A stretch of 64,000 nucleotides of DNA from Aliarcobacter cryaerophilus (GTDB taxonomy: Bacteria > Campylobacterota > Campylobacteria > Campylobacterales > Arcobacteraceae): the NCBI RefSeq assembly GCF_014352935.1, contig NZ_CP060694.1, forward strand, positions 1,736,001 through 1,800,000. Direction: 5' to 3'. This document shows positions 26,693 through 35,299 of the stretch, in pieces. Under the pieces are notes generated by a model, which was not told where the DNA came from, did not search any database, and was given only the letters and a program-made list of their open reading frames with translations. The first letter of the stretch is position 1, and each line of letters starts with the position of its first letter. The position numbers and the translations under genes are program-made.

Positions 26693-27123
26693 CCTAATTT
26701 ACCTTTTAAAATATGTTCCAAATCAACAACTACTACAATCTCTTTGAAACTTTTTTTTATAAGTGCCATAGCTCCATATCTAATATTTATAGCATCTATA
26801 TTTGTATTTGGATTTAAAATATAAACAACTTTATTCTTAACAATTTTTATATGATTTATATTATTTTGTCCAATTAAATCAACAACTTTCTCAACTTCAA
26901 TCAAAATAATTCTCTGAGCATCTAATTTCTCTTTTTCTTTTTTTTCCTGCTCAATTTGAATAGCTATTTTTTCATCTTCCCTTGCTTTTTCAAGCTCAAT
27001 TGATAAAAGGTTTTCCTCTTTTATTAAAAGAGAAATATATACTATTCCGAAAAAAAGTCCAGCTATAATAATTAATTTTAAAATCTTTGAGCTGCTACTC
27101 TTTTTTCTAACTTTTACTATCAT
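26689..27123 (-). CDS. Membrane protein of unknown function in flagellar operon (144 aa)
   Basis: I do not recognise a family. One membrane helix is seen at about residues 15-34 after a basic serine-rich start, then a lysine/glutamate-rich coiled coil (about 40-75), then a soluble domain of about 70 residues ending DLEHILKGKLG. The layout, a short cytoplasmic start, an anchor and a periplasmic domain, would suit an assembly factor of the basal body. It overlaps flgH by 4 bases and follows fliL by 6, so it is part of the same flagellar transcript, but its job is not deducible. Confidence 0.75.
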   Translation of the reverse strand: MIVKVRKKSSSSKILKLIIIAGLFFGIVYISLLIKEENLLSIELEKAREDEKIAIQIEQEKKEKEKLDAQRIILIEVEKVVDLIGQNNINHIKIVKNKVVYILNPNTNIDAINIRYGAMALIKKSFKEIVVVVDLEHILKGKLG

Positions 27124-27129
27124 TTTCTC

Positions 27130-27660
27130 TTATTTTATTACAAAAGTTGTAAAAAGAATATTACTAACAACGTTAGAATTACTCTTTGTAACAAAATTAA
27201 TTACATTATTTATTTCTGATATTAACTCATCTTTTAATAGATTCTTTCCACCAACAGTTAGTAACTCTTCTGAGCTTCTTGAACTTATTTGAGTAATAAC
27301 AACATCTGTAATTTCTGCTAAATAATCTTGAACTATTGTTGCAATAAGAGGGTCACTACTTCTTATAGAAAAAGATAATTTCATAATCTTCTCTCTACCC
27401 TTTGAATCTGTTAGATTTAAAACTAATTCATTTACATCTGCTTTAAACTTTGCTTCACTACCAGATGCTGAACTAGAAGAGGCTTTAGCAACCTCTTCTG
27501 TATTGTTATTTGAACCTTGATTACTATTTGAAATTTTACTCAATAAAAAATATGTCCCACCTGCAACTGCCATAATTAAAACAATTACAAGAACCAATAA
27601 AACTATTAGTAAGCCTTTTCCATCTGATGTTTTTTTTACAACTTCGTTTTCATCTGCCAT
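27130..27660 (-). CDS. fliL: Flagellar basal-body-associated protein FliL
   Basis: FliL surrounds the stator units and supports torque. The 176 residues show the FliL layout: a short cytoplasmic start, a membrane helix at about 17-38, a low-complexity linker rich in Ser/Asn (about 42-70), then a periplasmic stomatin-like domain with FKADVNELVLNLTDSKGR and the C-terminal FTTFVIK. It lies between the 144-aa membrane protein and the MotE-like gene with gaps of 6 and 2 bases. Confidence 0.88.
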   Translation of the reverse strand: MADENEVVKKTSDGKGLLIVLLVLVIVLIMAVAGGTYFLLSKISNSNQGSNNNTEEVAKASSSSASGSEAKFKADVNELVLNLTDSKGREKIMKLSFSIRSSDPLIATIVQDYLAEITDVVITQISSRSSEELLTVGGKNLLKDELISEINNVINFVTKSNSNVVSNILFTTFVIK

Positions 27661-27662
27661 TT

Positions 27663-28154
27663 TTAGTCCCTCTTTTGCTTATCTTTATTGTATCTTTCTA
27701 ATTTTTGAATCAATCTTGATGAATTTTCAAGACTCATTGTTTTCATAATATTTGATACATTTGCTTCCTTTAATCTTACGATTATATCAAAAACATCATC
27801 AATTTTACCTTCTAGTATCATTTGATCGAAAATCTCCGCAGCAACTTTTGCTTTCATAAGCTCAAAAACTCTTATTGATTTTTTAACAACCTCAGACCTT
27901 ATCTCTTTTAATATCTCATCATTTTTTTCATATAATCTTTTAATTTCTGCTTTTTCTTGCTCTATTTTTGTTAAGACATCTTCAAGCTCTTTTTTTTGTC
28001 TTTGATACTCTTTCTCTTTTTCATTATAAAAATTATTTAACTCATTTTTTAACTCTAAAACTTCCATTTTCTGTTTAGTTAATGAGCTACTTGTTTCAAC
28101 AGCCGCATTTAGAGATAATGAAAAAACTATTACTATTAAAACTTTATTTATCAA
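27663..28154 (-). CDS. MotE-like periplasmic flagellar protein
   Basis: 163 residues. An N-terminal signal peptide (about 1-18) is followed by a long coiled coil (about 25-85) and a C-terminal MgtE-N-like domain, AKVAAEIFDQMILEGKIDDVF. This is the arrangement of MotE/PDP-type proteins, which act as chaperones of motor components in the periplasm. The neighbourhood (fliL and fliJ) supports a motor role. The identification rests on domain order and neighbours, not on a close match. It overlaps the fliJ-like gene by 4 bases. Confidence 0.65.
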   Translation of the reverse strand: MINKVLIVIVFSLSLNAAVETSSSLTKQKMEVLELKNELNNFYNEKEKEYQRQKKELEDVLTKIEQEKAEIKRLYEKNDEILKEIRSEVVKKSIRVFELMKAKVAAEIFDQMILEGKIDDVFDIIVRLKEANVSNIMKTMSLENSSRLIQKLERYNKDKQKRD

Positions 28155-28561
28155 CTTTTTCCTTTAATATATTTACTTTGAATAAACTCTTCACTCTCTA
28201 GAATTTCAAAATGCAAAGCATCTTTTCTTTTTTGTTCTCTCTCTTCATCCAAAATATATTTATATTGTTCACTCTCTTTTTGCAACTCTATAATCTCTAC
28301 AAATATATCATCTATTTTTTTTAATAGTTGATTCTTTTTACTTAATAATTTTTTTACCTCAAATCTTAAACTATCTTTGTGCATAGCTAAAATCATAAAA
28401 TCTGAAATTGAACCCAACTTTTCAACAGTTGCTGTGTTTATTCTATGATTTAAATCTCCAACTTCTTCATCTAGCTTATAAACTTCTTGCTCTAAACTTG
28501 ATTTTTCTATTAGTTTTTGTTCGGTTTGTGTTTTTTTAAGATTATATAATTTTTGTATCAT
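28151..28561 (-). CDS. fliJ: FliJ-like coiled-coil flagellar export protein
   Basis: 136 residues, almost entirely coiled coil, with no signal peptide or membrane segment. FliJ is the stalk-like subunit of the export ATPase complex and recycles chaperones. Position beside fliQ and the size (E. coli FliJ 147) support the call. The sequence itself is poorly conserved in this family, so this is a neighbour- and shape-based assignment. Confidence 0.65.
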   Translation of the reverse strand: MIQKLYNLKKTQTEQKLIEKSSLEQEVYKLDEEVGDLNHRINTATVEKLGSISDFMILAMHKDSLRFEVKKLLSKKNQLLKKIDDIFVEIIELQKESEQYKYILDEEREQKRKDALHFEILESEEFIQSKYIKGKS

Positions 28562-28822
28562 CTACTTACCAAATATTAAAATCATATTCCATAACTCAAT
28601 TGTAAATGTTTCAATATGTTCACCAACCCAAGGAAGTGTAAATAAAATAAATGCTGATACAAAAATCATTTTTGGTACAAACGAAAGTGCTGCATCATTT
28701 ACTTGTGTAACAGCAGAAAATATTGATATTATAAGTCCAATAATCATACTAATCATCAATGATGGCATACCAACTAGCAAAATTATTTTAACTGTATTTT
28801 GAGCAATTGCCAATAAGTCCAT
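28562..28822 (-). CDS. fliQ: Flagellar export-gate protein FliQ
   Basis: FliQ is a two-helix subunit of the type III export gate. 86 residues with membrane helices at about 13-38 and 52-78. Seen: VGMPSLMISMIIGLIISIF and AVTQVNDAALSFVPKMI, the conserved loop of the family (usually ATQINEQTLSFIPK), with hydrophobic ends. The usual partners fliP and fliR are elsewhere. It lies between the acidic gene and the fliJ-like gene with no gap to speak of. Confidence 0.92.
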   Translation of the reverse strand: MDLLAIAQNTVKIILLVGMPSLMISMIIGLIISIFSAVTQVNDAALSFVPKMIFVSAFILFTLPWVGEHIETFTIELWNMILIFGK

Positions 28823-28823
28823 A

Positions 28824-30173
28824 TTACTCTTTTATTTTTATTGTAATTTCTAAAGTTTTATTATTTAACAATTTTGATATTAAACTAGCTATATCATTTA
28901 TATTTGAACTTCCTATATCAATATTGTTATTTGAAATTTCCATTTTTTGGGATTCTTTTATATTTTGTGTATCAGTTTGTGCAACATTTGATATACCTGA
29001 ACCGCTTAAAGCTTCAATTAAATCTTGCTCATTTAAACTATCTAATTCAAAAAAATCATCACTCATATCTTCTCCTTTTTTGCTTACATCTTCTGATTTT
29101 TTATTTTGTAGGTCTAGGTCTGCAAAACTAAAATCTTCTAAATTTAAATCATTTAGTTCATCTATTTCAATATTTTCATATTCTGGTGTTTTTTCTTCTT
29201 CATTTTTTTCTTCAATATTTTCAATTATATCTATATTTTTATCTATTTGTTTAATATCTTCATCTTTTTTATTTTCTATATTTTGAAAAACTTCATTAAA
29301 TTGGAAGTTTTCAATGTTTTCTAATTCATCTTTTTTCAGTTCATCTTCATTCTTCTCTTCTTTATCTTTTTCTTGCAAAACTATGTTTATGGATTTAGTA
29401 CTATTTTCGTCCATATCAAAAATTGTACTATTTGGAAAAATCTCATCTAAAAAATTTGTATCTTCAAAAGTCTCACCAACAAACTCATAATCATCTTCAT
29501 CGACTATACTATTATTTAAAATATCTTGTAGTAAATCTTCATCACTCTTTAAATCTTGATTAAATGTTGAATCATCATCATAATCAAAAGAGACATTGTT
29601 TAAACCAAAATTTTCATCAAAATCTTCCATACTAATATAATTTGTATCTAATTTTTCTTTATCTGAACTCTCAAGTTCAATCAAATTATCAAGTTCATTT
29701 ATATTGATTCCAACTGGTTCTTCTAAAATTGAGCTAGTCAAATTCTGACTATTTTCTTGTTCTTTACTTTCTAAAAGATTTGCTAATTCATTATCTAAAA
29801 GTAAATCTTCATTTTTTATCTCTTCACTTTTATCTTTTTCTTTGAAAGCAATTCTTTCATATTTTCTAATTATATAATTTGGTATCTCTTCTAATGAATC
29901 TATTGATAAATCATTAACACCATACTGAAGTAAAAAATCCTCTTCTATTCCATCTTTTTGTTTTAAAAACTTAAATCTGCTTTTTTTTATTATTTTATCT
30001 TCATCAATTAAATAAATATCGTCTGGGTTTTTAGCTATATTATCTTTTAAGGTATCAATATTTGATATATCTTCAATTTTTACATCTTCTAAAATTGTCT
30101 CTATTTTAGAATTTAATAAAATTTTGTGTACTTCATTTTTAAAGTTTTGATTTCCGTAGATGAAAATATTCAA
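28824..30173 (-). CDS. Very acidic protein of unknown function, first gene of flagellar operon
   Basis: 449 residues, with long runs of Asp/Glu from about residue 140 to 400 and few cysteines. The first 130 residues look like a folded alpha/beta domain: MNIFIYGNQNFKNEVHKIL, then YLIDEDKIIKKSRF and IPNYIIRKYE. It could be a response-regulator-like fold that has lost its phosphorylation Asp. The middle is low-complexity and probably disordered. The last 35 residues (NIDIGSSNINDIASLIS) may be a short folded or docking segment. The start is a TTG at 30173. It lies 1 base upstream of fliQ and is the first gene of the minus-strand flagellar transcript. Function unknown. Confidence 0.7.
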   Translation of the reverse strand: MNIFIYGNQNFKNEVHKILLNSKIETILEDVKIEDISNIDTLKDNIAKNPDDIYLIDEDKIIKKSRFKFLKQKDGIEEDFLLQYGVNDLSIDSLEEIPNYIIRKYERIAFKEKDKSEEIKNEDLLLDNELANLLESKEQENSQNLTSSILEEPVGININELDNLIELESSDKEKLDTNYISMEDFDENFGLNNVSFDYDDDSTFNQDLKSDEDLLQDILNNSIVDEDDYEFVGETFEDTNFLDEIFPNSTIFDMDENSTKSINIVLQEKDKEEKNEDELKKDELENIENFQFNEVFQNIENKKDEDIKQIDKNIDIIENIEEKNEEEKTPEYENIEIDELNDLNLEDFSFADLDLQNKKSEDVSKKGEDMSDDFFELDSLNEQDLIEALSGSGISNVAQTDTQNIKESQKMEISNNNIDIGSSNINDIASLISKLLNNKTLEITIKIKE

Positions 30174-30186
30174 TATCTTTTGCCCT

Positions 30187-30192
30187 ATTATA
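30187..30192 (-). promoter_or_regulatory. Possible -10 box for the minus-strand flagellar operon
   Basis: TATAAT lies 14 bases before the TTG start at 30173, with no recognisable -35 and no sigma54 or sigma28 pattern beside it. It is too close to the start for a long leader, so confidence is low. Confidence 0.3.
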
Positions 30193-30272
30193 GTTTGAAA
30201 TTTTGCTTTGATTATACCTTTTTTTATTAAAATTTCGATAAAATAAAAACTAAAAATTTATGAAGGATTTTT

Positions 30273-31322
30273 TTGAAAATTTTTATTATCATCTCTTTAC
30301 TTATTTGCTCTTTGTTTTCTCAAACTATAAAAGATATTTCAAATGTTATTGGAATAAGAGACAATCAACTTATTGGTTATGGTCTTATTGTTGGATTACC
30401 AGGAACTGGTGATAAATCTAAGTTTACTATGCAAAGTTTGCAAAACTTACTTACAAACTCATATATAAAAATTCCAGCTGGTTCTATTAATTCAAAAAAT
30501 ATTGCTGCTGTTATGGTAACTGCTGATTTACCAGCATTTTCAAGACAAGGTGATAAAATTAAAGTTACAGTTTCTACTATTGGTGATGCAAAATCAATAG
30601 ACTTTGGTGAACTTTTAATGACTCAATTAAAAGGTGTTGATGGAAATGTTTATGCTGTTGCTCAAGGAACTGTTGTAGCAAATACAAATAATAAAACAAC
30701 AGGTTTTATATATGAAGGTGCTACAGTTGAAAATGAGATAGATTATGAACTTCAAGGTGAAAAATCTATTCAGTTAAGTCTATATAAAAATTCTGCAAAA
30801 AATGCTGATTTAGTAGAGAAAAAAATAAATGAGGTATTTGGACAAAAACTTGCAACTGCTTTAGATACTAGAACTATTGAAGTTCAAAAACCAAATAATA
30901 TGTCAATAGTAAGCTTTATTTCAAAAGTTGAAAATATAGAACTAGACTCAACATTTAGAAAAAAACTTATTATTGATGTAAATAGAGAATCTATTATTGC
31001 GGGTGGGGATATTGTTATTTCACCAATAGTAATAGCAAGAAATAACTTCACAATAAGAATTGATAAATCAGGATTAGGAGAAGTAGATTGGAATAATCCA
31101 TCTATAAACAAAGGTGTTGATATTGGTGATAATGTTAAAATTGCTGATAAACCAGTAATTGATATAAACAATGCCATGATAAATACAAAAAAAGAGCCAA
31201 CTGTATCTGATTTAGTTCGTTCTATGAAGGTAATGAAAGTTCCTATGAATGAGATTATAGATACTCTTAGAATGATTAAAGAGATGGGTGCGATTGATGT
31301 TGATATTGAATTAAGAGGATAA
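30273..31322 (+). CDS. flgI: Flagellar P-ring protein FlgI
   Basis: FlgI builds the P-ring around the rod in the periplasm. 349 residues with a signal peptide (about 1-16), followed by IKDISNVIGIRDNQLIGYGLIVGLPGTGDKS near residue 18, the family's most conserved region, and TVSDLVRSMKVMKVPMNEII near residue 307 at the C-terminus. The length matches other FlgI proteins. The start is a TTG after AAGGA. It is transcribed away from the acidic gene and followed after 6 bases by fliM. Confidence 0.94.
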   Translation: MKIFIIISLLICSLFSQTIKDISNVIGIRDNQLIGYGLIVGLPGTGDKSKFTMQSLQNLLTNSYIKIPAGSINSKNIAAVMVTADLPAFSRQGDKIKVTVSTIGDAKSIDFGELLMTQLKGVDGNVYAVAQGTVVANTNNKTTGFIYEGATVENEIDYELQGEKSIQLSLYKNSAKNADLVEKKINEVFGQKLATALDTRTIEVQKPNNMSIVSFISKVENIELDSTFRKKLIIDVNRESIIAGGDIVISPIVIARNNFTIRIDKSGLGEVDWNNPSINKGVDIGDNVKIADKPVIDINNAMINTKKEPTVSDLVRSMKVMKVPMNEIIDTLRMIKEMGAIDVDIELRG

Positions 31323-31328
31323 TGAACT

Positions 31329-32438
31329 ATGGCAGAATTTTTAAGTCAAGATGAGATAGACGCTCTTTTAGATATAGCTGAGCAAGGTGATGATATTGAT
31401 GGTACAAATCCACTTGATAAATTTACAGCTAAAGAGAAAAATTACTCTATATATGACTTCAAAAAACCTAATAGAGTAACACTAGACCAGCTAAAAGCTC
31501 TTACAACAATGCATGATAAGATGTTAAGAGAGTTTACAAATGATTTAAGTTCGATGCTTAGAAAAGTTGTAGATGTAAAACTTACATCAATTGAACAGAT
31601 GACTTATGGTGAGTTTATTTTATCTATTCCTCAAGTTACATCACTTAGTACACTATCTATGAAACCTCTTGATGGAAGAATAGTAATCGAGTGTAACCCT
31701 ACAATTTCACATAAAGTTATAGCTGATTTGTTAGGAAGTGGTGCTGTAAACACTATGGATAATCTTGATAGAGAATTAACAGAAATAGAGATAAAAGTTC
31801 TTGAACATTTTTATAAAATGTTTATTAAAATTTTATATAAAACTTGGAGTGATGTTTCTAGTTTAAATTTTAAAATAGAATCAAGTGATACAAATGCAAA
31901 TGCGATTCAAATAGTTTCAGACCACGATATAGTTTTACTTGTTGTTTTTGAAATAACTATTGATGAGGACTCAGGATTTTTATCTATTTGTTACCCTATT
32001 TCTTATATTGAACCCTTATTAAATAAAATTGTTGATAAAATTTTTAGTGAAGGTAAAAATAAAAAACTAAGCCGTAAACAAGATATAAAAACTCTAATTT
32101 CAGGTGCCAGAATGAAAATAGAACCAATTATGGCAGAGACAGAAATGACTACTTTAGAAATTTTAAATCTAAAAGAGGGAGATGTAATTGTATTTAATAA
32201 AAATGCTGCTTCATCTGATAGTATAGTTTATGTAAATAAAAAAGAGAAATTTTCTGCTGTTTGTGGTATTTCAAACAATAGAAAAGCAATTGAGATTAGA
32301 TCAAATCTTGATAAAGAGAAACAAGAGACTCTTGAAACTCTTAGACTTATGAGAGAAGAGAGAGAACAAAAGGCAAAAGAGAATGCTGAAAATATTAAAA
32401 AATTAATAAATGAAAGAAGAAACTCTAATTTCTCTTAA
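31329..32438 (+). CDS. fliM: Flagellar motor switch protein FliM
   Basis: FliM is the C-ring protein that binds phospho-CheY. The 369 residues begin MAEFLSQDEIDALLDIA, the conserved CheY-binding segment. A central CheC-like domain (about 45-240) follows with TLDQLKALTTMHDKMLREF. A C-terminal SpoA domain (about 265-330) carries EMTTLEILNLKEGDVIVF. A charged tail of about 35 residues, rich in Glu/Lys, extends beyond the SpoA domain and is longer than in E. coli. A terminator hairpin begins in its stop codon. Confidence 0.95.
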   Translation: MAEFLSQDEIDALLDIAEQGDDIDGTNPLDKFTAKEKNYSIYDFKKPNRVTLDQLKALTTMHDKMLREFTNDLSSMLRKVVDVKLTSIEQMTYGEFILSIPQVTSLSTLSMKPLDGRIVIECNPTISHKVIADLLGSGAVNTMDNLDRELTEIEIKVLEHFYKMFIKILYKTWSDVSSLNFKIESSDTNANAIQIVSDHDIVLLVVFEITIDEDSGFLSICYPISYIEPLLNKIVDKIFSEGKNKKLSRKQDIKTLISGARMKIEPIMAETEMTTLEILNLKEGDVIVFNKNAASSDSIVYVNKKEKFSAVCGISNNRKAIEIRSNLDKEKQETLETLRLMREEREQKAKENAENIKKLINERRNSNFS

Positions 32439-32461
32439 TAGGCTAAATTTAGCCTATTTTT
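32437..32461. terminator. Convergent terminator between fliM and pyrC
   Basis: AATAGGCTAAA and TTTAGCCTATT form a perfect 22-bp palindrome that overlaps the fliM stop codon and the last codons of pyrC; T residues follow on the plus side. Confidence 0.7.
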
Positions 32462-33482
32462 GAATACTCTCTATACTCCAAGAGATAGTTTTACCTGCAT
32501 ACATTGGTACAACTTTTTCATCTTTATACTCATAAATATCAGGAACTATAAAATCTTTTTTTACTAGATTTATAGTTTTTGGCTCTAAATTTAATCCATA
32601 AATTTTTTTTGCATTATTTGATACAAAATCATTTAAATTTTCTAAACTATCATGTTTTTCAAAAAGTTCAACTAAAACTTGTAAAGCAATTGGTGATGTG
32701 AAAACTCCTGCTGCACAACCACAACACTCTTTTTTATGTTTTGGATGAGGAGCACTATCACTTCCAAACATAAGTTTTGGATGAGCTTTTAAAGCTGCAT
32801 TTAAAAGTGCATTTCTATCTTCTGGTCTTTTTGCTATTGGTTTACAAAAAAGATGAGGATCTAGCATTCCACCTGCTACATCATCTAAAGTTATTAACAG
32901 ATGATGTAAAGTAACTGTTGCATAAAGATTTGAATACTTATCAAGCAATTCAACTGCATCTTTTGTTGTGATATGCTCCATTATTATTTTTAAATTAGGA
33001 AAAGCAATAGCCAAACTTTCATAAATTGGCATAAACTCTTTTTCTCTATCCATTACAAAACCATTTGTTTCACCATGAATACAAAGAGGAATTCCAAGGC
33101 GGCTCATATTTTCTAAAGTAGGTCTTAAAACTTCAATATCCATAGAAGAAACTCCTGTTTCAGAGTTTGTAGTAATTCCTGCTGGATAAAGTTTAATTCC
33201 AATAATCTCATCTTTAATATCTTCTAAAAACTCAAAACTATAGTTATTTTGAAAAAACAGTGTCATATATGGAGTAAAATCATCACCTTTACAAGCTTCT
33301 ATAATTCTTTTTTTATAAGATAATAAAGCATCTTTTGAAGTAACAGGAGGGACTAAATTTGGCATAACCAAAGCACCACTAAAACTATTTGATGTAAGAG
33401 GGGCAACAAGCCTAAGCATGTCGCCATCTCTTAAATGTAAGTGCATATCCAATGGTTCATTTAAAATAAATGTTTTTTCCAT
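32454..33482 (-). CDS. pyrC: Dihydroorotase
   Basis: Catalyses the third step of pyrimidine synthesis, ring closure of carbamoyl-aspartate. The 342 residues show the type II dihydroorotase blocks: [14 protein letters not shown] (metal-binding His-x-His), [26 protein letters not shown] (carboxylated Lys), [11 protein letters not shown] and [15 protein letters not shown] (metal-binding Asp). No signal peptide. It follows the PII gene with no gap, so both come from the amtB-glnB-pyrC transcript. This pairs ammonium uptake and nitrogen sensing with pyrimidine synthesis. Confidence 0.95.
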   Translation of the reverse strand: MEKTFILNEPLDMHLHLRDGDMLRLVAPLTSNSFSGALVMPNLVPPVTSKDALLSYKKRIIEACKGDDFTPYMTLFFQNNYSFEFLEDIKDEIIGIKLYPAGITTNSETGVSSMDIEVLRPTLENMSRLGIPLCIHGETNGFVMDREKEFMPIYESLAIAFPNLKIIMEHITTKDAVELLDKYSNLYATVTLHHLLITLDDVAGGMLDPHLFCKPIAKRPEDRNALLNAALKAHPKLMFGSDSAPHPKHKKECCGCAAGVFTSPIALQVLVELFEKHDSLENLNDFVSNNAKKIYGLNLEPKTINLVKKDFIVPDIYEYKDEKVVPMYAGKTISWSIESIQK

Positions 33483-33860
<378 letters not shown>

Positions 33861-33877
33861 TTATTAAACTAATATTA

Positions 33878-35071
33878 TTAGAATGCTCGTTTAAATTCTG
33901 GATAAGCTTCTAAACCGCACTCTTCAACATCTAAACCTTGCATCTCTTGATCTCGTTTTGCTCTTACTGGTATGATTTTATGTAAGATATACAACAATAC
34001 ATACGAACTTATAAAAACAAGTACTCCAACAAACACAACCCCTTTTAACTGTCCTAAGAATGTGATATCATCACCATTTGAAGCAAAAATTCCTACTGCT
34101 AATGTTCCCCAAATTCCATTTATTAAATGTACTGATAAAGCTCCAACAGGATCATCTATTCTTAATTTATCAAACATAAATACACCAAGAACAACCAGTA
34201 TTCCACCAATTGCTCCTATTAAAATAGGAGAGTAAACACCAACTACATCAGCTGCTGCTGTAATTGAAACAAGACCTCCTAAACCACCATTTAAAATCAT
34301 AGTGATATCAAATTTTTTGTACATAATATACATCATAATTGCCACTGCAATTGCACCTGCAAAACCAGCTGTATTTGTATTTAAGATTACTAATGAAACA
34401 AGATGTGCATCCTCTTTTGAAGCAATACTTCCTACACTTCCACCATTAAATCCAAACCAACCAATCCATAAAAGTAAAGCTCCCAAAGTAACCAAAGGGA
34501 TATTTGAAGCAGGAATAACTCTAACTCCACCCTCTTTTGTATATCTTCCAGTTCTAGCTCCTACTATTAGTAAAGCAGCTAATAAAGCCCAACCACCAGT
34601 ACTGTGTATAATTGTAGAACCTGCTAAGTCGTGCATTGATGATATATCTAAGACTGTATCTTTTAGGAAATTTGAACCCCAAGTTAAATTTACCACTAAA
34701 GGATATAAAACAGAACTCATAATTACTGTAAATATTGCTATTGGTATTACTCTAGCTCTTTCACTAATACCACCACTCATAACATTCATTGCCTTTCCAA
34801 CGAAAGCCATCTGAAATAAAACTGTTGCATAATTTATATTTTCATCGTTTAGTCCTTCTCCAAATGCTAAAGAATAACCAACTAAAACGAATGCTAAAGA
34901 TGCAATTGAAAAAATAAGAATATTGATAGTTAAGACAGCAGTAACATTTTTTGTTCTAACAATTCCAGCTTCCAACATAGCAAAGCCAGGATACATAAAA
35001 ACAACTAAAGTCATTGCAAACAGTACGTAGAGTGTGTCAATAATATATGACATATCAGACATAGTTTCCAT
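33878..35071 (-). CDS. amtB: Ammonium transporter AmtB
   Basis: Imports ammonium. 397 residues with about 11 membrane helices. Seen: a first helix YPGFAMLEAGIVRTKN, the HSTGGWALLAALLIVGART block near 155, and LGALLLWIGWFGFNGGS near 190, which is the family signature. The paired pore histidines are present: His 154 in the IHSTGG stretch and the LIHKI-type His near residue 305 (VHLINGIWGTLAVG). A C-terminal tail of about 25 residues would contact PII. Its leader carries a 12-bp palindrome, and glnB follows 56 bases downstream. Confidence 0.95.
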   Translation of the reverse strand: METMSDMSYIIDTLYVLFAMTLVVFMYPGFAMLEAGIVRTKNVTAVLTINILIFSIASLAFVLVGYSLAFGEGLNDENINYATVLFQMAFVGKAMNVMSGGISERARVIPIAIFTVIMSSVLYPLVVNLTWGSNFLKDTVLDISSMHDLAGSTIIHSTGGWALLAALLIVGARTGRYTKEGGVRVIPASNIPLVTLGALLLWIGWFGFNGGSVGSIASKEDAHLVSLVILNTNTAGFAGAIAVAIMMYIMYKKFDITMILNGGLGGLVSITAAADVVGVYSPILIGAIGGILVVLGVFMFDKLRIDDPVGALSVHLINGIWGTLAVGIFASNGDDITFLGQLKGVVFVGVLVFISSYVLLYILHKIIPVRAKRDQEMQGLDVEECGLEAYPEFKRAF

Positions 35072-35098
35072 AAAGTAGTCCTTTTAGAGAGTAAAGTC

Positions 35099-35110
35099 TC
35101 CAGCGCTGGA
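35099..35110 (-). promoter_or_regulatory. GC-rich palindrome in the amtB leader
   Basis: TCCAGCGCTGGA is a perfect 12-bp palindrome in otherwise AT-rich DNA, 28 bases before the amtB start. A possible -10 (TAAAAT, minus strand, 35124-35119) sits just upstream, so the palindrome would be near the 5' end of the mRNA. It could be a repressor site or an RNA hairpin. Confidence 0.4.
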
Positions 35111-35268
35111 CGAGCAGAATTTTATCAAATAAAAAATTAAATAAAGATAAAAATATCTTACTTTTAGCTTAAAATTTAAATATTTATATATTTTAAATAT
35201 TTTATGTATAGTTTCGTAACATTTATTGAGATATTTTTTAATTAATATTTAAATTACTTTGATTATTA

Positions 35269-35274
35269 TATAAT
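35269..35274 (+). promoter_or_regulatory. Possible -10 box for the ankyrin-glnD operon
   Basis: TATAAT at 35269-35274 lies 25 bases before the ATG at 35300, with AGGAA between them. No clear -35. The rest of the 228-base gap to amtB (35072-35299) is A/T tracts with the palindrome as the only other structure I see. Confidence 0.35.
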
Positions 35275-35299
35275 AAAAAAAATTTAGGAAATAAAAATT

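Noticed and set aside
28807-29286. Plus-strand Ser/Phe-rich frame opposite the acidic protein gene
   Set aside because: It is the complement of the Asp/Glu-rich codons of the acidic protein; no ribosome site or family features.
30236-30241. CGATAA upstream of flgI as a sigma28 -10 element
   Set aside because: There is no TAAA-like -35 at the required spacing; CGATAA is frequent in AT-rich DNA.
34302-34814. 170-codon plus-strand frame inside amtB
   Set aside because: Mirror frame of amtB; the amtB reading is fully supported by family blocks and membrane topology.
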